Positions 47,893 to 58,137 are shown, numbered from the stretch's first letter. The stretch is 64,000 bases of DNA from Saprospiraceae bacterium (GCA_020629255.1 JAHDDR010000002.1:1-64000), one strand, 5' to 3'. Notes: generated by a model from the sequence alone, not told the origin. Program-made: numbers and translations.

Positions 47893-48726
47893 ATGAAAAG
47901 TTTTAATACTGTAGGTCTTGTAATTCCCTGTTATAATGAAGCGGAACGTTTAGATGTTGGAAAGTTCATTTCGTTCCTTTCCGGACAGGATGATATCCAT
48001 ATCATTTTTGTAAATGATGGAAGTAAGGATCATACAATAGATGTATTGAAAAATATTGAAAACGTGGTTCCGAACCAAGCTTCAGTTGTTGATATGGAAC
48101 AAAATGGAGGAAAAGCGGAAGCAGTGAGACAAGGGGTGTTATATGCTTTGAACCATCTTCCGGTACATCATATCGGTTTCTTGGATGCTGACTTAGCAAC
48201 GACTCTAGAAGAGATGGAGCAAATGGTTGAATTCGCCCAACGAAATTCTTACTACCAAGTAGTAATGGGCTCTAGAATGACTCGAATTGGTGCAAATATC
48301 ACTCGAAAATTTTCTAGAAAAGTGTTTTCTGCAGTAGTGGGAATGATGATCCAGACGGTATCTCAACTACCAGTAAATGATACACAATGTGGGGCGAAAT
48401 TGTTCTCTAGGGAAATTGCTGAGCAAATCTTTGCAGATTCATTCAAATCAGATTGGTTGTTCGATGTGGAATTGTTAGTCAGAATTCGTCAGACATACGG
48501 AAAAAATTATGCCACCCAACGAATCTATGAATATCCATTGATGCAATGGATTAATGCGGATGGTTCTAAAGTGGGATTGAAAGAAATTTATAGGACACCC
48601 ATTATGATTGCTAAAATCGGTTTGTTATATCATTTACCGATAGAAACGATGATCGAGGGGATGGGCAGTTATTTTGCAATGATGAGCCAAAGCTTATCGG
48701 GTGTCGAAATGGTAGAAGCTTTATAG
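47893..48726 (+). CDS. Glycosyltransferase family 2 (dolichyl-phosphate-sugar synthase-like)
   Basis: LVIPCYNEAERLD...IIFVNDGSKDHT...GGKAEAVRQGV...GFLDADLATT...MGSRMTRIGANITRKFSRK...DTQCGAKLF. Confidence 0.93.
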   Translation: MKSFNTVGLVIPCYNEAERLDVGKFISFLSGQDDIHIIFVNDGSKDHTIDVLKNIENVVPNQASVVDMEQNGGKAEAVRQGVLYALNHLPVHHIGFLDADLATTLEEMEQMVEFAQRNSYYQVVMGSRMTRIGANITRKFSRKVFSAVVGMMIQTVSQLPVNDTQCGAKLFSREIAEQIFADSFKSDWLFDVELLVRIRQTYGKNYATQRIYEYPLMQWINADGSKVGLKEIYRTPIMIAKIGLLYHLPIETMIEGMGSYFAMMSQSLSGVEMVEAL

Positions 48727-48761
48727 ACTTGAAAGGATAATTACTAGGTGCTTTTCATATG

Positions 48762-48785
48762 GGGGATGTTTGGAGGGACATCCCC
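48762..48785 (+). terminator. Terminator of the GT2 gene
   Basis: GGGGATGT-TTGGAGGG-ACATCCCC followed by TTTTTTT. Confidence 0.85.
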
Positions 48786-48790
48786 TTTTT

Positions 48791-51700
48791 TTATCCGACG
48801 ATTTTTAAACGACTAAAACCATTTCCTTTTTGTTGTACTTGTATTTGGACATGGATTCTTTCTTTGAGGGGCTCTACGTGGGAAATGACCCCAATCGTTT
48901 TTCCGGTATTTTGTAAACGTTCTAAAGTTTGGAGTGCCATTTCTAAGGTGTCAGGATCTAAAGTACCGAAACCTTCGTCGATAAACAGGGAGTTGATTTT
49001 TGTTTTTCTTCCTGCCAAATCGGAAAGTCCCAATGCCAATGCCAAACTGACAAGAAAACTTTCACCACCGGACAATGTATTGACCGAACGGGCGTGGTTG
49101 GCTTGATAGGTGTCTATGATTTCAAGTTCCAAATCTACGGTTAACGGCTTGTGTATGATGTATCTGTCATTCAGTGTTTGTAAATGACGATTGGCGAGCA
49201 GGGTAAGTCGTTTTAATGTAAGCCCTTGAGCAAAAACCCGGAATTTTTTACCATCAGCCTGACCAATTAAATCGTTTAATTTAGACCATCTCAAACATTC
49301 TTTCTCTTGTTTTTTCTCAGCTTGGGTCAAGGTTTTGCTATTCTTTTTCCTTTCGTTATTTTTTTCGATTCTTTCTTTTAAACGCCCAATGGTTTCCTTC
49401 GATTCATCATGTTGGATATCCAATGAATTTTGCTGTTCTTTTAGTTCTTCTAAGTCCCATTCTTCGTCAATCTCTGATTCTATTTTTTCGAGTTCTTCTA
49501 TTTTTGTTTTTTCCGCCTGTTGGATTTGGGTGAAAGCAGTGTCCAAATCCTTTTTGTCTTTTTCGATTTTTGATAATTCCTTTTCGGATAGAATACTAGA
49601 GGTTAATTTTTCGAAAGAATCTATTTTATTTTCTTTTATAAACTGATTCAATAATTTTTCGGTCGCATCCAATTTTAATAATAAAGAGTTTCGTTGTTTT
49701 TCTTTTTCCTGAATAGATGCTTCTGTATTTATTTTTTCTTTTTGTGTTTTTTCTAACAAACTTCGTTGCTGCTCGAATAAATGTTCTAATGATTTTAATT
49801 CTTGATGGAAATTTTCACGTTCTTGTTCCGGATTTTTTTCTGCAGGAAGAATGTCATTTCTTTTGTTAGTTAATTCTTGAACGAGTTCCCTTTCTTCAAT
49901 AATTTTTTCTTTTAATTCATCCAAACGTTCCTTCATGTCTTTTTCATCTTCCAACATGTTTTTAATTTCATTTTCCAAGACTAATATTTGATTGTCGTAT
50001 TCTTCTTTCGCCTTGATTTTGGATTGGTAGTTCTTTTCTCTTTGCTGGAGAGTGGAAAAAAGTTGGGGATCGAAAATATCTGTTTTTATTTGGTATTTTT
50101 TTAAGTATTTTTGAATACCCTTTGTTTCATTTTTTATTTCATTTTCGATATCGTTTATTTCGGATGAAATTCTTTTTTTATTCATTTCTTCTTGTAGGAG
50201 GGTCAACTCGAGTTCACGAATATTTTGTTCCAAAGTTTGGGTGTCTTCTTTGGATCGGTTGATTTTTTGAGCCAATTTCATGACCTTCTCCAACGTGTTT
50301 TTCTTAAACTTTATCTGCTGGGATAAATCCCTCATTTGTTCATGAATCACGCCGGTATCCAAAAGCTCCTGACCTTTCGCCGATAATTTTTTAAGGATAC
50401 CAGATATTTTCGATTCATAGTCCAACATTTTTTGAGTTGTTTTGTTGATTTCCCCCAATATTTGCTGTCCATTCCCTACCAGGAATTCCTTTCTTTCCTT
50501 GATACGTTCTAGTGCATTTTTTTCTTTGTCGTATAATTTTTGATATTGTTCAAGTTGTCGTTCAACCCGTTCCAATTCTTCTTGGGCAAGGTCGGGTCTA
50601 GGATTGAAATGGTGACTTTCTAGCTGGTGTTCGGTAGAAAAACACAAGGGGCAAGGTTCTCCTTTTTTTAATTCGAAACGTTTGACCTCCATAATTTTCA
50701 AGGCTTTTTGTTGCTCATAAATGCCTTGTTTATATTGGTGTAATTCTTTGATGGAATGGAGCTCGTCTTCCCTGCTGAATAAATCCTTGATTCGGGCAAA
50801 TTCTTCCCGATCCAGATTTTCTTTTTCCTCGTCATAGTCATCCATTTCCTGGATGGCTTTTTTATATTCCCGATTCAAATCGGATAATTGTTGGAGATCC
50901 CTTAAAGATTCGTTGTGATCCTCAATATCTTTTTGGAGCTGGTTAGAAATATGATGCCCTTGGTAACTATTGTCATCTGGATCGAAATTAATATATTCCT
51001 CAATTAATTTTTTTGTATTTTTATTTTTTTCTTGAAAAGTTTTTTGGGAGGTTTCCAGTTTCTTTTTTTTACCGTCTAGACTTTGATTTAATATGTGTAA
51101 TCCTTTTTGCTTCTCCTGTATTTTTGTATTGGATTTTACAATAATGGATAATGGGATTTCTATTTTGGGTAAATCTCCGGTAAGGGATTCGTCTGTGATA
51201 TGAGTAGTAATATAATCCTGTAAATCTTGTATGTGGGATTTTATTTCTTTTAATTCTTTTTCTGTATTAATTCTTTTTTCTTCTTCTTTTTTTCTTTTTT
51301 CTTCTAATGTTTTCCATTCTATTTTTTTTGGATTCAATGATTGGTTTCTAGTATTGATTTCCGTATCAAACTCTGTAACAGTTTGCAATTGTTTGAAAAA
51401 ATCCTTTTGATTATCTTTTTTTAATTCAAATTCTTTTTGTGTTGATTTGAAATTAATCTGAATCTCCTTTTCTTGTAGTTGCGTTGATTTTAAATTTGAT
51501 TTTTGCTGAATGATTTCATCTAATAATTGAGTGGAATGTGTATCCAGATGATTCCGTTCTGAAATCTGAGTATGAACCGGGCGAGTCTGGGTATGGAATT
51601 CTAAACGAGCCAAATCAACTTGGGCCTTTTCTTTTTTGACAGACCATTCTGCCATTTCATTTTGGATGACCGATAATTGTTTTTCGAAGAGTTGTTGTTG

Positions 51701-52447
51701 TTCGAGTAATGAAATTTGTTTCCTTTTTTCTTGAAGGGAAGAAAACAAATTTTCAGTTTCAACCTGAAGTTCTTCCTTCTCTTTTTTTAATTCGGATAAT
51801 TCTTCATCCGTTAAAATTTCAAGGCTTTTTAATCGAAATTGAATTTGTTCCAGAGCCGCTTCTTCTTCCTTGAATTTTTGAAAAGCTGAAGAAGAAATCC
51901 GACTATAAATTTCTGTACCGGTAATTCGTTCCAATAATAAACTCCGATCTTTTTCTCCCGATTGTAGAAAAGCGGCAAAGTCTCCTTGCGATAATAATAC
52001 CGATCGACAAAACCGACTAAAATCCAGCCCGGTGATGTTGTCAATTTGCTCGTCGACCTCCCTTATCTTTTCGGCGATGATATCATATTCGCCTTTTTCA
52101 TTTTTTTTGGCAAGTTCTCTTTTCGGCCCTTGTAGTTTACCGTCGGATTTTTCTCGGGCCCGCCAGACCGTCCATTTAGCTCTATATTGTTCCCCTGAAG
52201 TTTCAAATTCTACTTCGGCAAAAGCATGTACCGAACCGTAGGTCATTACTTCGAATACATTTTTATTACGGTGTATGCGACCATATAAAGCCAGTGTAAT
52301 GGCATCCAAAATAGTAGACTTGCCGGCTCCTGTTTTTCCGATAATGGCAAAGAGCCCCACATCAGCAATCGGACTGCTTTCGAAGTCAATAAAATTTTCC
52401 CCTTCGAGCGAATTGAGATTCCTTAATTTTACATTGAGGATTTTCAT
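48791..52447 (-). CDS. sbcC: SbcC/Rad50-like exonuclease ATPase
   Basis: MKILNVKLRNLNSLEGE..., GKTGAGKSTILDAITLALYG, zinc hook GEPCPLCFSTEHQ, NTLSGGESFLVSLALALGLSDL, LFIDEGFGTLD. Confidence 0.95.
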   Translation of the reverse strand: MKILNVKLRNLNSLEGENFIDFESSPIADVGLFAIIGKTGAGKSTILDAITLALYGRIHRNKNVFEVMTYGSVHAFAEVEFETSGEQYRAKWTVWRAREKSDGKLQGPKRELAKKNEKGEYDIIAEKIREVDEQIDNITGLDFSRFCRSVLLSQGDFAAFLQSGEKDRSLLLERITGTEIYSRISSSAFQKFKEEEAALEQIQFRLKSLEILTDEELSELKKEKEELQVETENLFSSLQEKRKQISLLEQQQLFEKQLSVIQNEMAEWSVKKEKAQVDLARLEFHTQTRPVHTQISERNHLDTHSTQLLDEIIQQKSNLKSTQLQEKEIQINFKSTQKEFELKKDNQKDFFKQLQTVTEFDTEINTRNQSLNPKKIEWKTLEEKRKKEEEKRINTEKELKEIKSHIQDLQDYITTHITDESLTGDLPKIEIPLSIIVKSNTKIQEKQKGLHILNQSLDGKKKKLETSQKTFQEKNKNTKKLIEEYINFDPDDNSYQGHHISNQLQKDIEDHNESLRDLQQLSDLNREYKKAIQEMDDYDEEKENLDREEFARIKDLFSREDELHSIKELHQYKQGIYEQQKALKIMEVKRFELKKGEPCPLCFSTEHQLESHHFNPRPDLAQEELERVERQLEQYQKLYDKEKNALERIKERKEFLVGNGQQILGEINKTTQKMLDYESKISGILKKLSAKGQELLDTGVIHEQMRDLSQQIKFKKNTLEKVMKLAQKINRSKEDTQTLEQNIRELELTLLQEEMNKKRISSEINDIENEIKNETKGIQKYLKKYQIKTDIFDPQLFSTLQQREKNYQSKIKAKEEYDNQILVLENEIKNMLEDEKDMKERLDELKEKIIEERELVQELTNKRNDILPAEKNPEQERENFHQELKSLEHLFEQQRSLLEKTQKEKINTEASIQEKEKQRNSLLLKLDATEKLLNQFIKENKIDSFEKLTSSILSEKELSKIEKDKKDLDTAFTQIQQAEKTKIEELEKIESEIDEEWDLEELKEQQNSLDIQHDESKETIGRLKERIEKNNERKKNSKTLTQAEKKQEKECLRWSKLNDLIGQADGKKFRVFAQGLTLKRLTLLANRHLQTLNDRYIIHKPLTVDLELEIIDTYQANHARSVNTLSGGESFLVSLALALGLSDLAGRKTKINSLFIDEGFGTLDPDTLEMALQTLERLQNTGKTIGVISHVEPLKERIHVQIQVQQKGNGFSRLKIVG

Positions 52448-52534
52448 ATATACAAACCTAACGAAAAGAAGCAGAATAGAAAAGTCTGCCTATGAATTTG
52501 CATCATCAAAATAAGAATAATCCATAATATGATT

Positions 52535-54259
52535 TTATAAGCCCTCGGCATGATCCTCTCCTCTATTGTCCGCAACACCTTCTAATCGACCATCGGGTAA
52601 AACCATAATAGCATCCACTCGCCCAATCGGTTTTCGAACTTCTACTACATGACCCATCCCTTCTAATTCTTTTATGACGTTTTCTGTAAGTGATCCTTCC
52701 TCAATAAAAATCTTATCGGGCAACCATTGCGAATGAAACCGTTTGCGGTGAACAGCATCTTTTAGTCCCATACCGAACTCAGCCACATTGCAAAAGGTTT
52801 GGAAAACTGAAGTAATAATGGTGCTTCCCCCTGGGGTTCCCAACACCATGAATAATTCATCATTTTTAGTAATGATGGTCGGAGTCATCGAACTCAACAT
52901 TCTTTTTTCTGGTTCTATGGCATTGGCTTCGTTGCCCACCAATCCAAATTGGTTCGGTACACCAGGTTTGGCAGAAAAATCATCCATTTCATTATTCAGG
53001 AAAAAACCGGCATCGCCTACTACAACTTTAGAGCCATAGTTCGAATTAATAGTCGTTGTTACGGAAACCGCATTTCCTTCAGGATCAACAATCGAAAAAT
53101 GAGTGGTTTCTTCACTTTCTGGAGGGGCAATATTTCCGGCTTGGATAGAATCGCTGGGCGTGGCTTTGTTGGGATCGAAATTTTCCATTCTTTGGGCAAG
53201 GTAAGCTTCATCCAATAATTGTTTTCGAGGAACCGTCCAGAAATCACTATCGCCCAAATGGGTAGCCCGGTCGGCATACACCCTGCGTTCGGCTTCTGTT
53301 ACCAAATGAACATGCTCCTTTGATTGGAATTCCATATCAGAAATCGAAAAAGCTTCAACAGTGTTCATGATTTGGCACAAGGCAATACCTCCACTAGAAG
53401 GCGGTGGCATGGAAATGATTTCATATTCCCGATAGGGTTCCTGGAATGGTTTTCTCCAAACGGCATCGTATTGTTTCAAATCTTTGTGGGTAATGATACC
53501 ATTATTTCTTTTCATTTCTTGAATAATGAGATCCGCTGTTTTTCCTTCATAAAATCCCGCTTTACCCTCTTTCATGATTCTTTCAAGAACTTCTGCCAAA
53601 TCATTTTGGATGAGTGGGTCTCCTTTTTTAAAACCTGTTTCATTGGTGAATACATTTTTTTGGGTATTCAATGTTTGAAAATCTTCTTGGAATTTATTGT
53701 AATGTTCGGCTTCACCTTGTGTGATGAGGATGCCTTCTTTGGCCATTTTATATGCAGGGGCAACCAAATCGGCAAAAGGCAATTTTCCATATTTCTGATG
53801 AGCTTTCACCATACCATCTACAACACCCGGTACACCGACCGAAAGGTGTCCGTCTTTGCTCAACCCATCAACGACATTTCCAAGGGAATCCAAGTACATA
53901 TCCCGATGGGCAGCAAGGGGCGCTTTTTCACGAAAATCCAAGGCGGCAATATCTCCATCCTTGCCTCTATAAATCAAAAAACCACCTCCGCCAATATTTC
54001 CGGCTCTCGGATAAACCACCGCCAATGCGAATTTTACCGCAACGGCAGCATCAATGGCATTTCCTCCTTTTTTAAAAACTTCCAAGCCCGCTTGTGTTGC
54101 CAGAGGATGAGCCGTTACGACCATTGCTTTATCAGAAATGCTCTGTTTTTGAATCGGGTAGACCGCTGGATCAGTTCCTGACTGACAAGAAAAAATCGTA
54201 ATACACAAAAGGGTCATTAAGAGGCTGTGATAAATTATGTTTTTTTTCATGTTTGGCAC
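52535..54259 (-). CDS. ggt: Gamma-glutamyltransferase (lipoprotein)
   Basis: MVVTAHPLATQAGLEVFKKGGNAIDAAVA...GNIGGGGFLIYR...ESEETTHFSIVDPEGNAVSVTTTIN...GTPGGSTIITSVFQ; lipobox FSC. Confidence 0.95.
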   Translation of the reverse strand: MPNMKKNIIYHSLLMTLLCITIFSCQSGTDPAVYPIQKQSISDKAMVVTAHPLATQAGLEVFKKGGNAIDAAVAVKFALAVVYPRAGNIGGGGFLIYRGKDGDIAALDFREKAPLAAHRDMYLDSLGNVVDGLSKDGHLSVGVPGVVDGMVKAHQKYGKLPFADLVAPAYKMAKEGILITQGEAEHYNKFQEDFQTLNTQKNVFTNETGFKKGDPLIQNDLAEVLERIMKEGKAGFYEGKTADLIIQEMKRNNGIITHKDLKQYDAVWRKPFQEPYREYEIISMPPPSSGGIALCQIMNTVEAFSISDMEFQSKEHVHLVTEAERRVYADRATHLGDSDFWTVPRKQLLDEAYLAQRMENFDPNKATPSDSIQAGNIAPPESEETTHFSIVDPEGNAVSVTTTINSNYGSKVVVGDAGFFLNNEMDDFSAKPGVPNQFGLVGNEANAIEPEKRMLSSMTPTIITKNDELFMVLGTPGGSTIITSVFQTFCNVAEFGMGLKDAVHRKRFHSQWLPDKIFIEEGSLTENVIKELEGMGHVVEVRKPIGRVDAIMVLPDGRLEGVADNRGEDHAEGL

Positions 54260-54350
54260 AGAATTGGTATTTATCGTTATAGCATTGCATGGTTTTGAAT
54301 CTGCAATGATGTTTTTTATAAGTTGCGTTTTTCATACACACACACATACT

Positions 54351-54464
54351 ATGAGAAATTTTTATGTTACACTAAAGAAGTTGAAAAACTTCAGAATTGC
54401 CCTAATTGTTATTCTCATGTCTTTGGTTTTTGTTTATACGATAACTACGGGGCTTCATCCTTGA
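54351..54464 (+). CDS. Possible 37-aa single-TM small protein
   Basis: MRNFYVTLKKLKNFRIALIVILMSLVFVYTITTGLHP; basic N-terminus plus one hydrophobic helix; followed by a hairpin with a T-tract on the + strand at 54596-54630. Confidence 0.35.
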   Translation: MRNFYVTLKKLKNFRIALIVILMSLVFVYTITTGLHP

Positions 54465-54595
54465 AATAGTCAATTTATTAAAAAATATATGTTTAAAAAT
54501 CTGTAAATGATGTTTTTGGCATGTATTTTGCAAATAAAATTATAGAGAAACAAAAGATTGATTCGGTTAATATTTCATGGTTATGTTGTTTTTAT

Positions 54596-54622
54596 AACCG
54601 GACCCATTAAATGGGTCCGGTT
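54596..54622. terminator. Terminator hairpin upstream-adjacent to the cyclase gene end
   Basis: AACCGGACCC-ATTAAAT-GGGTCCGGTTT followed by ATTTTTT on +. Confidence 0.75.
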
Positions 54623-56553
54623 TATTTTTTTCTAAGAACTCTATACGTTTTTATCGTGTTTTTCTTTCCTTTTAAAAATACTTCTTCCAAAGGTTCTATT
54701 TCAACAATAGCAGAAACTTTATTATAAATCCGTTCACTAATAATGATGGAATTGGGCATGTTTTTGGTCAAGCCTTCCACCCGTTTAGCTGTATTGACCG
54801 TATCACCAGAAACGGAGTAGCCCATTTTTTCTTCTGATCCCAAATTTCCCGCCACTACTTGACCAGCATTCATTCCTATTCCGATTTGAATGGGTCTTTT
54901 GAAACGAGCTTGATATTTATCATTCAGAAACTGAACTTTTTCTACCATTTCGAGGCTGGCAAGAACAGCTCTTTGTTCATTATTGGTTGTTGAGAGTGGA
55001 GCACCAAAAACGGCAAATATTTCATCTCCAATAAATTGATTGACGGAACCACCATATTTTTTTATCACAATCGTCATGATGGAATAAAAATCATTGAGGA
55101 AAGAAACCACTTCTTGGGGGCCTAATTCTTCACTGATAGTGGTAAATCCTCTAACATCGCAAAACATGGCTGTTACATATCGAATTTCACCATCGAACAT
55201 ACTTTCTTCGGATTTGTTCAAGGCTTTGGCTACAACAGGTTCTGGAACATATCTCATAAAAAGCCGAAGGGTTTTTTCTTGTTCATTGACCTTCTTCCTT
55301 AGTTGGGTAACGAGATCTTCATTCTGTTTTTGTAATTCGAAAACCAAATTGGCATCACGTCGAGTCTTGAATCCCAATCCCATCGAGAATAAAATAATTT
55401 GCCCGATAACTCCCACTTGAATAAGATGCTCCGCCCAAGAAAGATCGAACACCCCAATTAATCCAAAGATGGTGAATAGAGCCATAATGGCCAAAAAGAA
55501 TGAACCAATGGCAAAGTAATAAGCGACCTTATCTTTTTTGAACAATAAAACAATGCAGATGAGAAATAATAATCCGAAATCGAAAAGAAAAACATAATTG
55601 AGAAGAGTATCGCCTTGTAAGTATTTGGTATTGGCATAAATGAGTATGGGTAATAATAGCGTTTTGAGGACGATCCACCAAGTAGTGATTGTATTGAGTA
55701 CTGGGATTAATTTTTTAGTGTTCAGCAACTTTTGCATGAACAAGAAATAAAGGATAATGGATACTTGTGCGGTAGCAATCTCCAAGAAGTGCATGTGTAT
55801 CGGATATTCTGCTAAGAAAGTAAGTACATGATAATGGATTTGATCATGTAAAAAGAAAGCAAAAGATAAAATAGACATATACAAGGCATAATAAAGGTAT
55901 GCCCGATCCTGAATCGATATCCATAAAAATAAGGTATAGAATATCATCATCCAAATAGCAGCGTGGAACAAGGCTTGGATGCCCAATCGCTTGAATAACA
56001 TTTCGTATTGATAATGTTCTGCCTCTTGGACAAATAAATTAATCCGTGGAGGGAAATTTGTCACATTCCGTATTTTGACAAATACAGTTGCTTCTTCATT
56101 TTTCTCAAATCTTATTTTTGCAGACTTGGATATATGTTTTACATCAGATTGCGATCGAGGGGTAAATTCTCCTATTTTTTTTTGTTGGATAGAACCATCC
56201 TGGCGTATTACATAGACAGAAATATATTCTCCTTTCCCGAAATAGAAATAATAATCACCAGGGAATTTGCATTTGAAATGATACTTCGCCCAATAATCAG
56301 TTTTGTGTTGTAAGGTTTTTTTTGATAGGGTAGAATAAGGTTGGAATTTGGTCTCAATAATTTCTTGTATCCCTCTTCCCTGTAGGTCCTCTAGTACTTC
56401 AATACTTTCAGATTTATTGAAAATGATTTTGTCTTTTTCTAAAATTACAGTTTTGGGATGGGCAGATAAGGAAATACCAAAAATAAGGAATAGTCCAATC
56501 AGGATATTCCTAAGTAGATAGGTACAGCTTGGTTTTTCTTGTTTTCTCATCAA
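54622..56553 (-). CDS. 7TMR-DISM receptor-type class III adenylate/guanylate cyclase
   Basis: Extracellular DISM2-like N-terminus, 7 TM helices, coiled coil, catalytic YVTAMFCDVRGFTTISEELGPQEVVSFLNDFYSIM...GGSVNQFIGDEIFAVFGAP. Confidence 0.92.
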   Translation of the reverse strand: MMRKQEKPSCTYLLRNILIGLFLIFGISLSAHPKTVILEKDKIIFNKSESIEVLEDLQGRGIQEIIETKFQPYSTLSKKTLQHKTDYWAKYHFKCKFPGDYYFYFGKGEYISVYVIRQDGSIQQKKIGEFTPRSQSDVKHISKSAKIRFEKNEEATVFVKIRNVTNFPPRINLFVQEAEHYQYEMLFKRLGIQALFHAAIWMMIFYTLFLWISIQDRAYLYYALYMSILSFAFFLHDQIHYHVLTFLAEYPIHMHFLEIATAQVSIILYFLFMQKLLNTKKLIPVLNTITTWWIVLKTLLLPILIYANTKYLQGDTLLNYVFLFDFGLLFLICIVLLFKKDKVAYYFAIGSFFLAIMALFTIFGLIGVFDLSWAEHLIQVGVIGQIILFSMGLGFKTRRDANLVFELQKQNEDLVTQLRKKVNEQEKTLRLFMRYVPEPVVAKALNKSEESMFDGEIRYVTAMFCDVRGFTTISEELGPQEVVSFLNDFYSIMTIVIKKYGGSVNQFIGDEIFAVFGAPLSTTNNEQRAVLASLEMVEKVQFLNDKYQARFKRPIQIGIGMNAGQVVAGNLGSEEKMGYSVSGDTVNTAKRVEGLTKNMPNSIIISERIYNKVSAIVEIEPLEEVFLKGKKNTIKTYRVLRKK

Positions 56554-56736
56554 TTTTTAATAGCCTCTATGAAAGTAGTAAAATTTGATTTCTTTTTGAA
56601 ATGACGAGTCATTCAATTTAATTCACTTCTATAAATAACCTTATATTATGATATTATTTTACTCATTTTAAATTTTCTTTAAAATAAAATGCCTCGTTTA
56701 ATTTCAAATCACATTTCTTTTTAAGACATTTGGATA

Positions 56737-58137
56737 ATGTCTCAACTATTTGCCATAGTAGATCTAGAAACCACTGGAGGAAGAGCCGATAGAGAACGAA
56801 TTATCGAAGTGGCGATCGCATTGCACGATGGCAAAAAAGTAATAGATGAATTCGAAAGCCTTATCTATCCCGAAAGGACAATTCCCTATAACATAACTCG
56901 TATTACAGGAATCACCAACGAAATGGTAAAAGATGCTCCCAAATTTTTTGAGGTAGCCAAACGAGTTGTAGAAATTACGGAAGGAGCCGTATTTGTAGCC
57001 CATAATGTCCGCTTCGATTATTCCTTTCTAAGACATGAATTCCAACAATTGGGATTCACATATACCCGCAAGCAGCTTTGTACTGTAAAAATGAGCCGGA
57101 AGGCTTTCCCTCAATTAGAAGGAGGGTATAGTTTAGGCAATCTCATCAAGCAATTCGAAATTGAAGTGGGGGCTCGTCACCGGGCAATGGCCGATGTGAA
57201 AGCAACCGTAGATGTATTTGATCGCATTATTCGGATGAATGGCAGTACCGATTTTACAGAAATGATGAAAAAGGGTATCAAAGAAGCCATTTTACCGCCG
57301 GGTTTGGAACGCGAAAAATTAGAACAACTCCCTAATAAAACCGGGGTATATTATTTTCATAATGAAGACGGGGACATCGTATATGTGGGAAAGAGTATCC
57401 ATATCAAAAGAAGGGTATTCGAGCATTTCCGGAATAAGAATCACAAGGGAGCAAAAATGGAACGCTATGTACGTGATGTCTCCTGCGAATTAACTGGAAG
57501 TGAACTGGTGGCTCTTCTAAAAGAATCCCACGAAATTCGAGAATATAATCCTGTTATTAATAAATCACAAAAAGGAAAAGGAAAGAAAACTGGTATTTTA
57601 ACCTATCATAACCAAGAGGGATATATTTGTTTCAACCAAGTGAAAATTGGAGAGCGGAACAAAAATCATCCTAGTATTATTGCCCAATATGATAAGGCAA
57701 GTTTTGCTGCGATGGCTTCTTATCGGGTTAAAGTAGATTTCGAATTGTGTGATTGCCTGATGAATGGAAAAACCGGTGAGAATTCCTGTATGTACCAGCA
57801 AATCGGGCAATGCATTGGAGCGGGTGTAAAGAAAGAATTGCCTGAAGAATACAACGAAAGGGCACAAGAGGCAATCGATAAAATCCAACTAGCTTATGAT
57901 TTTGATTGCTTGATTTTAGATGAAGGAAGAAATGAAAATGAATGTGCCATTGTTCTAATCGAAGATGGTATGTACCAGGGATATGGTTATTTTGATGGCG
58001 AAATAGAGCAAGCAAATATTGAAGATTTAAAAAATTGCATCAAAAATTATCCAAATAATTCGAATATTCCGAGTATTATCAGAACATTCATATCTTCGAA
58101 CCCGAATATAGAAATCATTAAATTAGACGAAGAATGA
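56737..58137 (+). CDS. DnaQ-like 3'-5' exonuclease fused to a GIY-YIG (UvrC/Cho-like) nuclease domain
   Basis: FAIVDLETTGGRADRERIIEVAI...HNVRFDYSFLRHEF...ARHRAMADVKAT; NKTGVYYFHNEDGDIVYVGKSIHIKRRVFEHF. Confidence 0.93.
   Translation: MSQLFAIVDLETTGGRADRERIIEVAIALHDGKKVIDEFESLIYPERTIPYNITRITGITNEMVKDAPKFFEVAKRVVEITEGAVFVAHNVRFDYSFLRHEFQQLGFTYTRKQLCTVKMSRKAFPQLEGGYSLGNLIKQFEIEVGARHRAMADVKATVDVFDRIIRMNGSTDFTEMMKKGIKEAILPPGLEREKLEQLPNKTGVYYFHNEDGDIVYVGKSIHIKRRVFEHFRNKNHKGAKMERYVRDVSCELTGSELVALLKESHEIREYNPVINKSQKGKGKKTGILTYHNQEGYICFNQVKIGERNKNHPSIIAQYDKASFAAMASYRVKVDFELCDCLMNGKTGENSCMYQQIGQCIGAGVKKELPEEYNERAQEAIDKIQLAYDFDCLILDEGRNENECAIVLIEDGMYQGYGYFDGEIEQANIEDLKNCIKNYPNNSNIPSIIRTFISSNPNIEIIKLDEE

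Noticed and set aside
53324-54181. 285-aa ORF on the + strand
   Set aside because: Entirely antisense to the well-supported ggt gene; composition and lack of motifs indicate a spurious shadow ORF.
54338-54350. CACACACACATAC dinucleotide run as a phase-variable microsatellite
   Set aside because: Only a few CA units, outside any supported coding frame or promoter.
54520-54625. Small RNA driven by GCATGTATTTTGC before the hairpin
   Set aside because: TATTTTG does not fit TAnnTTTG and the nearest TTTTTGG is too close to act as a -33 element; insufficient evidence for a separate sRNA.
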